A stretch of 34,470 bases of DNA from an uncultured Pseudomonadales bacterium (GTDB taxonomy: Bacteria; Pseudomonadota; Gammaproteobacteria; Pseudomonadales; Azotimanducaceae): the NCBI GenBank assembly GCA_937921865.1, contig CAKZWF010000062.1, forward strand, positions 1 to 34,470, written 5' to 3'. Of this stretch, positions 16,824 to 25,245 are shown one piece after another. How positions within the stretch are numbered: the first letter of the stretch is position 1; every line of letters begins with the position of its first letter. Below the pieces are notes generated by a model, which did not search any database, was not told where the DNA came from, and saw only the letters and a program-made list of their open reading frames with translations. The translations under genes were made by a program, and so were the position numbers.

Positions 16824-17108
16824 ATGAAGCAATCGCAGAGACGCGGTATCCGTCTGCTGCTGTTCCTCGGAATCATCCATACTCTCCCGGCCGTATGGCT
16901 CATGCCGGTTGCTGGCGGCACGGCAATTGATTCGTCGGCAGAAACAGAAGCCAGAAAGTGGCTGGAGGCAGCCGCCGCTGGAAATTATGGTCCCGGTTCG
17001 CAACATGACAATCGCCACGACTGGAACCTGGATCCGCAGAACTACAACCACTTCCCCTGGCTGGAATTCAGATTAAAACAGGCAAAATTCAAACTCGCCG
17101 CACTCTGA
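16824..17108 (+). CDS. Hypothetical membrane-anchored or secreted protein
   Basis: A 94-residue frame: basic start MKQSQRRGIR, one hydrophobic segment LLLFLGIIHTLPAVWLMPVAG that looks like an uncleaved signal or anchor, then a polar part rich in N, H, W and Q (DNRHDWNLDPQNYNHFPW) and a basic end. No family is recognised. The frame is open from 16785 (TTG), but the ATG at 16824 gives a cleaner signal sequence. Ribosome site support is weak, and a competing frame exists on the other strand, so the call is tentative. Confidence 0.4.
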   Translation: MKQSQRRGIRLLLFLGIIHTLPAVWLMPVAGGTAIDSSAETEARKWLEAAAAGNYGPGSQHDNRHDWNLDPQNYNHFPWLEFRLKQAKFKLAAL

Positions 17109-17133
17109 CAGACCGCCCCACGCATACAGCCTG

Positions 17134-20100
17134 CTAGATCAGCGCAGCTTTGAGGTTCCGCTCCGCCGAATCATCTGTCAGTTTCTTGCCCATCGCAATC
17201 CGATAGAACACCGGTACCGCAACCAGCGTCAGCAAGGTTGCAAACGCCAGTCCGCCCATGATGCATACCGCCATTTCACGAAAGAAGGCATCTGTCAGCA
17301 GTGGCGCCATACCGGCAATGGTCGTACCCGTAGCGAGCATCACCGGTCGCAGTCGGCTGACGCTGGCCTCCAGCACAGTCTGCAGAGTCCATTGCCCTTC
17401 AGCCAGACGCTTATCAATTTCGTCGACCAGGACAATGCAATTCTTTATCAGCATGCCGGACAGGCTCAGAAAACCCAGAAACGACGGAAACGTAAAAGCC
17501 ATATCCGTCGCCAGCAGACTCACTACCACCCCACAGACAATCATCGGCACGGTAAGCCAGATCACCAGAGGCTGCTTGAGTTTGCCGAACATCAGAATGG
17601 TAACCAACAGCATGATGCCCAGCGCCATTGGGATCTTGCCGATCAGCGTTACCCGCGCTTCAAGATTGGCCTCATATTCGCCACCCCACTCAAGCGCATA
17701 CCCTGGTGGCAGAGGTATAGCCTCCACTTCACCCCGAATGCGGTTGAACACCCTTGTCGCATTGTGACCCGCGGGTGGATTGGCGAGCGCTGCGATGGTT
17801 CGGGTACGCTCGCGCCGATAGATCATGCTGTCTTCTGCACTCAGCTCGAGATCCGAAATCACCTGGGACATCGGCACATAAGCCTGTTGATTAACACTCC
17901 AGACCTGTCGGTCGCGTATTCCCTGCATATCTACCCGTTCTGATTCGGGCGCGCGGGCAATGATAGGCAACAGCTTTTCCTCATCACGAAACAGGCCGAT
18001 GTGGATGCCGGTACTTGCCAGTGCCAGCGCCTGAGAAACATCGTTTCGGGTCACCCCGACCTGGCGCGCACGGGCTTCGTCAAATCGGGGTATCAGTGCA
18101 ATCTGACGCTGCCGCCAGTCTGTCTTGCGATCAATTAGATTGTGGTTCAGATAGACCGCCAGAGCCTGTTCGGCAAGCGTTCGCAACGCAGCTGTGTCGG
18201 GGCCGGAAAAACGCGCTTCAATTTTAGATGTACCACTCGGGGTGAATTCTGTTCGTCTGACCATCAGTTCCGCATCAATGCTTTCCTGCCGGAGCTGCTC
18301 GGCCAGACGCAGCATCGTCTCGTTCAGGGTTTCGATATCAGCTACGCGGATGACCAGCTGGGCATAGGCGGAATTCGGCTGCTCCGGTCGCACAGTGGCA
18401 GCAAAACGTGAAGTACCCGTGCCAATGAAGCTCGTGACTGCCACCACATTGGGATCTTCAGCCACAAGCGGTTCGAGTCTCTGGATCTCGGACGCTGTGG
18501 AGCGGATGTCCATGCCCTGTGGCAAGCGCATGTCGACAAAGATCAGCGGTGAATTGGTGGACGGGAAAAAACCCTGTTTCACCAGGCCAAATCCCCACAG
18601 GCAACTCATGGTGATCGCCACCAGCACCCCAGTGGCCGCCCAGGCGTGACGCAGACTGAAACCAATCAGGCGACGATAGGGTGTGTAACCCCAGCCAGTG
18701 TAAAGCGCCTCAGCTTCGCCGCCTTCATTCGTCTTCAGCAGGTAGCTGCCCAGTAGTGGCCCGACGGTTACCGCCAGGACCCAGCTCAACAGCAGTGAGA
18801 TCGCCACCACTTGGAACAAGGCTCTCAGAAAGTGTCCAGGGTTGTCGTTAGCAAGACCAATCGGACCAAACGCAGCAATTCCGATAATCGTGGCACCCAG
18901 CAACGGGAACGCCGTCCGCTGCACAGACGCGGAGGCCGCATCCCGGGCGGTCAGTCCACGCTGAACCCCGGTGACCATGCCTTCGGCGATCACGATCGCA
19001 TTATCCACCAGCATGCCCATCGCAATCATCAGCGCACCCAGCGAGATACGCTGCAGTTCAATGCCGGCCAGCGCCATGATCCACAAGGTGCCGAATACAG
19101 TCAGCAGCAGCACGCTGCCCACCACAGTGCCAGCTCGCCAGCCCATGAAGACGCATAGTGCTGCGACGACGGTCAGCACTGAAAGTCCGAGGTTCACCAG
19201 GAACTGGTTCAGCGACTCCTGAACCACCGCATGCTGGGAATAGACAGACTCGTAGCTCACACCCACCGGCAGCTGATCGACCAGCGCCCGCATCTGCACG
19301 TCGACAGCATGGCCAACTTTCACCACATTCTCGTCTTCCACGACAGACACGCCAACGGTAAATACCCGCTTGCCGTTGTGACGGATAATCTGCCTGGGCT
19401 GCTCAACAGCTTCGCGGGAAATGGTGGCAATCTCTGCCAGCCGCACAAATTCGATGGACCCCGGCCGACCGATACGCATATCGCCCACAGCCTGGGCACT
19501 GTCAAAGGCGAGCGCTGGCGCAATCCGCAACCGGCGGCCGCCATATTCCACCGCACCTGATGGCATCACCTGATTCTCGGCGCCAATACTGCGAAACACT
19601 GCATCCATCGGCAGCCCCAGGCGCACCAGGCGCTCATGATCAAGCTCTACAAACAGCGCCTCTTCCGGCACACCAGCACTGCTGACCTTGCCAACGTGGT
19701 CCACCCTGTTAAGCCCGGTCTCCAGAAACCGTGCCATATCGCGAATTTCAGACTCACGATAGTCCGGTGCAGATACTGCATAGAGAATGCCGTAGACATC
19801 ACCGAAATCGTCTTCAACAAGGGGTGTACCCGCCCCGGGCGGTAAACGCACAGTTGCTTCAGAGACTCGTCGTCGAAGTTCGTCCCAGATCTGCTGCACG
19901 TCTTCGTCGTTGTATTGCTCCTGCACCTCAACCTGCACCTCGGAGCGACCAGCCAGCGACTTAGAGGTGAGCTTGCCGATATATGGCAGTTCCTGAAGCG
20001 CGGCCTCAATCACATCGGTCACTTCCTGCTCAGTCTCTTCAGCGGAAGCGCCCGGGTACGTGGTGATCACATAGGCATTTTTAAGCGGAAACTTCGGATC

Positions 20101-20211
20101 TTCGAGTCGCCCAACGGTATCGATGCCATATAACCCGCCTGCCAGACAGGCAAAGATGATCAGCCAGGGATACAGCGGATAATCAATCGACAAAAGGGCA
20201 ATGTTCACCAT
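17134..20211 (-). CDS. RND-family efflux pump inner-membrane subunit
   Basis: A 1025-residue AcrB/MexB-type proton-driven exporter with 12 membrane helices and two large periplasmic loops. It opens with an N-terminal helix (YPLYPWLIIFACLAGG), and the porter domain contains TTYPGASAEETEQEVTDVIE. TM4 carries GMLVDNAIVIAEGMV with D403 followed by N404. The second half is FPSFLGFLSLSGMLIKNCIVLVDEID, and a late block contains RPVMLATGTTIAGM. Length is normal. D403 matches the first of the two proton-relay aspartates of AcrB; the second is asparagine, as in several RND subfamilies. Substrates are unknown. It follows the adaptor gene by 17 bp in a TetR-controlled operon. No outer-membrane channel gene is present, so a TolC-type partner must be supplied from elsewhere. 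Confidence 0.95.
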   Translation of the reverse strand: MVNIALLSIDYPLYPWLIIFACLAGGLYGIDTVGRLEDPKFPLKNAYVITTYPGASAEETEQEVTDVIEAALQELPYIGKLTSKSLAGRSEVQVEVQEQYNDEDVQQIWDELRRRVSEATVRLPPGAGTPLVEDDFGDVYGILYAVSAPDYRESEIRDMARFLETGLNRVDHVGKVSSAGVPEEALFVELDHERLVRLGLPMDAVFRSIGAENQVMPSGAVEYGGRRLRIAPALAFDSAQAVGDMRIGRPGSIEFVRLAEIATISREAVEQPRQIIRHNGKRVFTVGVSVVEDENVVKVGHAVDVQMRALVDQLPVGVSYESVYSQHAVVQESLNQFLVNLGLSVLTVVAALCVFMGWRAGTVVGSVLLLTVFGTLWIMALAGIELQRISLGALMIAMGMLVDNAIVIAEGMVTGVQRGLTARDAASASVQRTAFPLLGATIIGIAAFGPIGLANDNPGHFLRALFQVVAISLLLSWVLAVTVGPLLGSYLLKTNEGGEAEALYTGWGYTPYRRLIGFSLRHAWAATGVLVAITMSCLWGFGLVKQGFFPSTNSPLIFVDMRLPQGMDIRSTASEIQRLEPLVAEDPNVVAVTSFIGTGTSRFAATVRPEQPNSAYAQLVIRVADIETLNETMLRLAEQLRQESIDAELMVRRTEFTPSGTSKIEARFSGPDTAALRTLAEQALAVYLNHNLIDRKTDWRQRQIALIPRFDEARARQVGVTRNDVSQALALASTGIHIGLFRDEEKLLPIIARAPESERVDMQGIRDRQVWSVNQQAYVPMSQVISDLELSAEDSMIYRRERTRTIAALANPPAGHNATRVFNRIRGEVEAIPLPPGYALEWGGEYEANLEARVTLIGKIPMALGIMLLVTILMFGKLKQPLVIWLTVPMIVCGVVVSLLATDMAFTFPSFLGFLSLSGMLIKNCIVLVDEIDKRLAEGQWTLQTVLEASVSRLRPVMLATGTTIAGMAPLLTDAFFREMAVCIMGGLAFATLLTLVAVPVFYRIAMGKKLTDDSAERNLKAALI

Positions 20212-20228
20212 GGCTTATGACCGTCCAG

Positions 20229-21287
20229 CTACAGCCGGGTATCCGGCTCACCAAGCCTGTGCACTCGCATGCCATCCTGCAGCTGACTGGCCCCTGCCGC
20301 CACCACTAGCTCTTTGTCTGCCAGACCGCTGACGATGCCGATACCTCTCTCACGGGGGTCCGCGACCGTTACCGTCCGACGTGTTACCCGGCCGCTGTCT
20401 GGATCGAATACCCAGACAAAAAATTCACCGTTTGGCTCACTCAGCAATGCCGTGGTGGGAATCACGATGCCCTCATCATCTTCTCCCGCTTTGAGTTCAA
20501 CCCGCACTTTCGCGGTCATGCCCGGCAGCAGATTGACATCGGTGGGTCGGACCATGGTGAAGGTGACTTCATAAGTTTGCGCAACCGGATTCGCCTCACC
20601 CGAGCGTTCCCGAAACACCAGCGGAAACGGTCGATCCGGGAGAAAGTCAAAGCGGGCAGTCAGCGCCACCACACGCTCCGGTGTGACTGTCGCGACCAGC
20701 TGTTCACGAATGCTGGCCACCACTTTCAGTTCATTGAGATCAGACAATCGGGCGACGCGATCGCCCACTTTGACCTTGCTCCGGTTATCCACATAACGAT
20801 GCGCCACAAAGGCATCGAATGGCGCAACGATACGACTGTCTGCCAATCGCTTCTGCGCCTGCGACAAACGCACCTGGCTCAGCTCAAACTGGGCGCGAGC
20901 TTCATCAACCACAGATTCTGAGATGCCACGATCCCGCAACAGCGTTTCTTTGCGCTGAAGGTCCTGAGTAGTGAGTCGCAGCTGCACTTCGGCTTCGCGA
21001 ACCGCGAGTTCAAAGTTGGTTGGATCCAAGGCGGCAACGAGTGCGCCTTTAGCAACCGCTTCACCTTCGCGTATCGGTAACTGCAGCAACTCGCCCGCCA
21101 CCTCAAAAGACACATCCACGGTCTGGGCGGCGTCGAGTTTGCCGACAAACTCATGACTGATCGTGGGTTGATGCGCGGTAACCTGAAACAGTTTGGCGGG
21201 CCGCACTGCCTGATCTGCCGGCACAGGCAGCGGACGTTCACAGCCGGCGAGTAAAAAACTCCAGAACACGATCAGGCCAAGCCTCAT
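20229..21287 (-). CDS. RND efflux periplasmic adaptor (membrane fusion lipoprotein)
   Basis: A 352-residue MFP/HlyD-type adaptor. It has a lipoprotein signal with lipobox LLAGC (C16; Glu at +2), a beta-barrel and biotinyl-lipoyl halves (SFEVAGELLQLPIREGEAV at about 60-80), then a coiled-coil hairpin of about 60 residues (REAEVQLRLTTQDLQRKETL to RLSQAQKRL). The returning lipoyl part contains IVAPFDAFVAHRYVDN. The C-terminal barrel has LLPGMTAKVRVEL and IPTTALL. It bridges the pump to an outer-membrane channel. Its ATG overlaps the TetR stop in ATGA, so the two genes are translationally coupled. Confidence 0.94.
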   Translation of the reverse strand: MRLGLIVFWSFLLAGCERPLPVPADQAVRPAKLFQVTAHQPTISHEFVGKLDAAQTVDVSFEVAGELLQLPIREGEAVAKGALVAALDPTNFELAVREAEVQLRLTTQDLQRKETLLRDRGISESVVDEARAQFELSQVRLSQAQKRLADSRIVAPFDAFVAHRYVDNRSKVKVGDRVARLSDLNELKVVASIREQLVATVTPERVVALTARFDFLPDRPFPLVFRERSGEANPVAQTYEVTFTMVRPTDVNLLPGMTAKVRVELKAGEDDEGIVIPTTALLSEPNGEFFVWVFDPDSGRVTRRTVTVADPRERGIGIVSGLADKELVVAAGASQLQDGMRVHRLGEPDTRL

Positions 21288-21841
21288 ACCGAATGGTCCC
21301 TGGCAAGTTTCAGCAGGTGTGTGTGAATACGGCCGCGCTCCGCCGCGGAGAGCGGCAACAATTTCAACATCTCGAGAAAGCGCAGCCCTTCTACCGCCAG
21401 CTGCAGCACCCAGCCCATTTCATTCGGCTGTGAGCCTGCGGCAGCCTCGTCGAACGCTGTTTTGACCACTGTCTGTGCAGGCTCAAGCAACTCAGGGTTC
21501 ACGGCTGCAGCGGCCAGAATCGCTCGCGACATGGCGCGTTCGACCGGCTGCTGCTGGTGTTCTTCAACGATCCGCGCGATCAGCGCTGAGTTACCGGATT
21601 CCGAGTGCTGTTCGCGATAGGCACTGGTGCGTTCCGTCATCTGATTAATAAGCCGTTCAAGCATGCCTTCGAGCAGTGCCTGTTTGGAGGGAAAGTGATA
21701 GAGGACCCCACCCTTCGAGACCTCTGCCGCAGCTGCCACAGCATCGATTGTCAGATGCGCAGCACCAGACTGCTCAACAATCAGCGCGGCCGAATCGAGG
21801 ATGAGGGCACGTTTACTGTCTGCGGGCACAATGCATTCCAC
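21284..21841 (-). CDS. TetR/AcrR-family repressor of the efflux operon
   Basis: A 185-residue regulator. The N-terminal HTH is TIDAVAAAAEVSKGGVLYHFPSKQALLEGML, the classical TetR signature; the remaining helices bind ligand and form the dimer. It is the first gene of the operon that encodes the adaptor and pump, so negative autoregulation relieved by a pump substrate is likely. The start is GTG at 21841, or GTG at 21829, which has GTGGA seven bases upstream; the first would place the operator only 3 bp from the start codon. Confidence 0.93.
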   Translation of the reverse strand: MECIVPADSKRALILDSAALIVEQSGAAHLTIDAVAAAAEVSKGGVLYHFPSKQALLEGMLERLINQMTERTSAYREQHSESGNSALIARIVEEHQQQPVERAMSRAILAAAAVNPELLEPAQTVVKTAFDEAAAGSQPNEMGWVLQLAVEGLRFLEMLKLLPLSAAERGRIHTHLLKLARDHSV

Positions 21842-21844
21842 TTA

Positions 21845-21858
21845 ACCGTCCAGACGGT
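21845..21858. promoter_or_regulatory. TetR-type operator of the efflux operon
   Basis: ACCGTC (21845-21850) and GACGGT (21853-21858) form a perfect 6-bp inverted repeat around CA, directly before the TetR start. The arms and short spacer match known sites of TetR/AcrR repressors that control RND pumps. The remaining sequence to 22084 holds no gene that can be supported. Confidence 0.75.
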
Positions 21859-22084
21859 ACAGTAACCAGTCGAACTTCAGGGTGCAATCGATCAGACAGA
21901 CAGCGTTTCCCAGGGATCGAGCTTCCGCCATAAAGGAAGGTCCATCGCTTAAGTTAAGTATCGCCGTTTGAGCAGATACGACCGCCGGCTACAAATACAG
22001 AAATCAAAAAATCCACAGCTCTTAGAAACATTCTGAAAAATGTGAGCGCACCATACAAACGCGCGCTGGAAAACAATCACGACA

Positions 22085-22393
22085 TCAAGACTTAGCGTGA
22101 ACCAGGACAATGACATTGTCACCTATCTCGAATTCGACTTCTTTGTCTCGCGGACACATGACAAAGTGACGACCGAAGTCATTCTCTTCGTTTACAAGCT
22201 CCTTTTCTTGTCTTCCCGGCAGAACCCCGAGGATGCGGCCGTCTTGAAAGAACTTCATGAAGATGTCATCGCAACTACGACCAATCAAAGGGTGAGCGCT
22301 ATCCAGACTCAGTGAACGGCGCACGCCGTCGGTTCGTTTACGTCGATGGGCCGGCACGATCAAGCCGCGCACCAACCGAGATGATGGGCGCAA
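22085..22393 (-). pseudogene. Remnant of a second channel protein: C-terminal RCK_C-like domain only
   Basis: A 102-residue frame whose last 65-70 residues align without large gaps to the C-terminus of the large channel protein at 25236-28841: HPLIGRS, DGRILGVLP, FGRHFVMCP and GDNVIVLVHAKS match HALVGQT, DGRVIGLLP, FSHHFYMCP and GDTVVVLAKS. I count about 27 identities in 65 positions. The first 30 residues are arginine-rich and not similar. No other part of a channel gene precedes it; the lipoprotein gene starts 51 bp away on the other strand. A truncated paralog is most likely. A stand-alone small RCK_C protein cannot be excluded. Confidence 0.65.
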
Positions 22394-22443
22394 AGCCAGT
22401 AGTTAGAAGGAGTTTTCTGCGATAGAGTCTTCATTGGAGGGAG

Positions 22444-25245
22444 ATGATGATTTCTAAATATTCCTGGCGCAAGCCTTCGCGGGGCTGCGGAACCTCAGTA
22501 AAGGCTATGCTGCTACTGGCTGTAGTTTTTCTGCTCGGATGTGACTCGCCCACACAGCTAAGAATCGGTTCTGGCAGCACTACCAACTATTTCGGCAAAG
22601 TGGGCCGTGCGCTTGAACGGATGCTAGAGGAAGAAAAGCACGCTGCCATCGGCAAGGTTACCAACCTCTATTCAGGAGGCAGCAAAGAAAACGTAGAAGG
22701 GCTGCTCAAACCGGCAAATGACCCAGGCAAAATGGAGCTTGGTCTCAGTGCTCTAATAACGTACACGCTTCTCGACCGCCAAAAAGGCAGCAAGATTGTT
22801 CTGCCGCTGTTCGACTTCTATATGCACCTTGTCGTGTCCAATTCCCTTGGAGTGAAGTGTTCAGATTTCAAAAAGGATTTAGTCGCCCTAAAGCAGTGCC
22901 TGAAATATAATGGCGATGGCGAAGGAGACCGTCCGTCTCTTATCGTCAACGTAGGCAAACCCGGCAGCGGTCTCCGCTTCAAAGCAACACGTGTTTTGGC
23001 CGAGCTCATTGAAAGCGACGACTCTGTTGAATCACTGATCGATAGTCACAACCGGATAGATCTTTTCGGAGACAGCGAAGAGCTAAAGCTAATCGGCAAC
23101 TGGCCTAGCAGTTCTGATGGTGGCCAATCTTCCGAAGTGGCTAAGCAGCTGAAGTGGGGAGATGTGCACGCAGTCTTTGTCTCAGCACCAATCCCTGACC
23201 AGAGAATTGAAAAGCTACTGGCTGCTGGTCACTTTTTGTATGAGATAGACCCAAAAACATTTGAAGATGAGCAACTGCTTGCCAAGAAAATAGAGGGAGA
23301 GATTCCCGCTTTCACCTATCACGGTCAAACTATTGCAGTGCCTACCGTGAAAGATCCTTCGATGCTGCTCGCAGACGAAACTCTGCCCGCTGAAACAATC
23401 ATGGCTGTTTTACGCACCATTTTTGAGAAAGCGAGCTATTTGCGCGACGCACACCCATCGACTTCGAGCATCTGGACCTATTTCAACAAACGCGAACGCC
23501 GCAAGTTTGCTGAAGCAGAAGATTTTCATCCGGGTGTGGAGAGGTTCTTTGACGATATTGAAGATGACATCCTAATTGCTTCTGGTCCAGTGGAAGGCAT
23601 CCACTATCAACGTGCAAAAGATTTGCAGGGAATTTTGACAAGATATGAGATTAGTTCATTTGTTGTACCCACTCGAGGATCAATTGAGAACCTACTCTAT
23701 CTGGGCACTGACAATCGTCCCGTGGTAGCCATCGTAGACTATCACGCGGCGCTTGCTTCCTATCTTCCCGACTCGTCCTCGGTATTTTCTAGTATGCAGC
23801 CCCACGATTCGATGCTGATCCCCGAAGACCAACAACCCATCGTCTACGACGAAGACCAGGGTAGTGAAGTACTAAGGAGCTCAATAGCAGGCGGTACAAG
23901 AGAAGCTGCTGACGAACCGGTAATTTTTGATCTGTGGGGAATCCCCAAAAAGATTCCTTTTACCAGATTAGGCAATCTTTACTCGCAAGTGTTGTTGCCG
24001 ATCGTCCGCAAAAACTACCCACTAGACGAGCTTGACTGCTGCTTCACTTCTGCAGAGCCGAACTCCGGGAATGCTACGGATCAGATTTATTCAGGAAACA
24101 GGCTGGGTAAGCTGAGAGTTTCATTTGGTGATCCACAAAGCGGTACTCAAGTATTGTCTCGCGCTGTGATGGCCAAAGCGCTGGACAGCCAGTTCAATAT
24201 CGAAAGTGCGGAATTTCTCTCCACAGGCTCAACAAGTAGACGCTTGTGGGGCGGTAGTCTGACTGACGGGCAGGAAGGACAGATTGACGTTGCGTTCCTT
24301 GTTTCGCACCAGAACAGTGGCATGGTCAATCAGCTACTCAGAAATAAGACCGTGAAACCAATTGGATTAAGTGGACACTTGATTCGAAATTTCATTTCGA
24401 GTCCCGCGATTCAGCGCAGATCACTGGAACTTCCTGATGTAGGTGTCATCAACACGTTAGAAACAAAAGCCATTCTTGTAGTGAACAGCAGCGTGACAGA
24501 CGAAGAAGCAGAAACGATCACGCGCGCGGTACATGAAAACAGTTCACAATTCGTCGAGCAAACCAGTGGAATCAACGAGTCCGTCAGCATTGATAAGCAT
24601 CTCGTCGATTTCAGCTCACCGATTCCTCTGCATTCCGAAGCAGAAGCTTACTATCGGAACGTTGGAATTCTTCCTGGTGATTCATTTTCGTGGGTTGATT
24701 TCGGGGGTAGCGTTGCTCGGCTCCTGGTGCCTCTTCTGTCCATAATGGGCATTTTCCTGCGACCTGTGGTCCGCCACTACGGCATCGTTCGCATGGAAAA
24801 GCGGGTGGCGAATGTTGAGATAAAGAGCGGTACTGACGACGCGGTTTTTCAGTTGCGGCAACTCGAGGACGAAGCCAAATCGTCCATGAATCGAAAGATC
24901 TGGCGCGATACTTTGCATGGTCGCGGACTGCCAATTTCTACGGGTGGCTGGCGCTCGCTCGAGGCGCTGATCAGTCAGAGAATTGATACCGCCCGTCACT
25001 TTCTGACGCGAAATCTCGCTTGGGAACTAACTGAATCTATCGGGCACGGCGACGCACACGAGGCCACATGGCGAAAGGAATTTTCCATGCGGATAGCAAA
25101 CTATTTTCACCGTGGTGAAATCAATATTGGGCAGTACGAGTTCCTTCGGCGCCTGCTCAGCGGCGAAGAGGCATACCAACCAATGAGGAACTCGCATACG
25201 GCAGAGGTCGAGGATGCTTCACATACTGATCATGCTCAGGGATGA
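22444..25245 (+). CDS. Lipoprotein with two TAXI-like binding modules, C-terminal TM helix and cytosolic tail
   Basis: A 933-residue protein with no exact family match. The signal peptide ends in lipobox FLLGC (C33) with Asp at +2, an inner-membrane retention signal by the E. coli rule. Module 1, about 39-345, opens LRIGSGSTTNYFGKVGRAL, and its second lobe starts near VNVGKPGSGLRF. Module 2, about 376-735, opens ILIASGPVEGIHYQRAKDL, has TRGSIENLLYLG at 410-421, and has a second lobe with VSFGDPQSGTQVLSRAV. Both resemble TAXI-type (TRAP-associated) solute-binding folds. One membrane helix at about 754-774 is followed by a helical cytosolic tail of about 160 residues. TAXI proteins normally serve TRAP permeases, but none is here. 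The next gene, convergent and overlapping by 10 bp, encodes a channel with the same kind of module. ATG 22447 has better spacing to GGAGG than 22444. Base composition is visibly more AT-rich than upstream genes. Confidence 0.8.
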   Translation: MMISKYSWRKPSRGCGTSVKAMLLLAVVFLLGCDSPTQLRIGSGSTTNYFGKVGRALERMLEEEKHAAIGKVTNLYSGGSKENVEGLLKPANDPGKMELGLSALITYTLLDRQKGSKIVLPLFDFYMHLVVSNSLGVKCSDFKKDLVALKQCLKYNGDGEGDRPSLIVNVGKPGSGLRFKATRVLAELIESDDSVESLIDSHNRIDLFGDSEELKLIGNWPSSSDGGQSSEVAKQLKWGDVHAVFVSAPIPDQRIEKLLAAGHFLYEIDPKTFEDEQLLAKKIEGEIPAFTYHGQTIAVPTVKDPSMLLADETLPAETIMAVLRTIFEKASYLRDAHPSTSSIWTYFNKRERRKFAEAEDFHPGVERFFDDIEDDILIASGPVEGIHYQRAKDLQGILTRYEISSFVVPTRGSIENLLYLGTDNRPVVAIVDYHAALASYLPDSSSVFSSMQPHDSMLIPEDQQPIVYDEDQGSEVLRSSIAGGTREAADEPVIFDLWGIPKKIPFTRLGNLYSQVLLPIVRKNYPLDELDCCFTSAEPNSGNATDQIYSGNRLGKLRVSFGDPQSGTQVLSRAVMAKALDSQFNIESAEFLSTGSTSRRLWGGSLTDGQEGQIDVAFLVSHQNSGMVNQLLRNKTVKPIGLSGHLIRNFISSPAIQRRSLELPDVGVINTLETKAILVVNSSVTDEEAETITRAVHENSSQFVEQTSGINESVSIDKHLVDFSSPIPLHSEAEAYYRNVGILPGDSFSWVDFGGSVARLLVPLLSIMGIFLRPVVRHYGIVRMEKRVANVEIKSGTDDAVFQLRQLEDEAKSSMNRKIWRDTLHGRGLPISTGGWRSLEALISQRIDTARHFLTRNLAWELTESIGHGDAHEATWRKEFSMRIANYFHRGEINIGQYEFLRRLLSGEEAYQPMRNSHTAEVEDASHTDHAQG

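Noticed and set aside
16680..17051. 123-codon minus-strand frame opposite the small hypothetical gene
   Set aside because: Its translation is cysteine- and arginine-rich without a credible start or ribosome site; the plus-strand frame with a signal-like segment is a better, though still weak, candidate.
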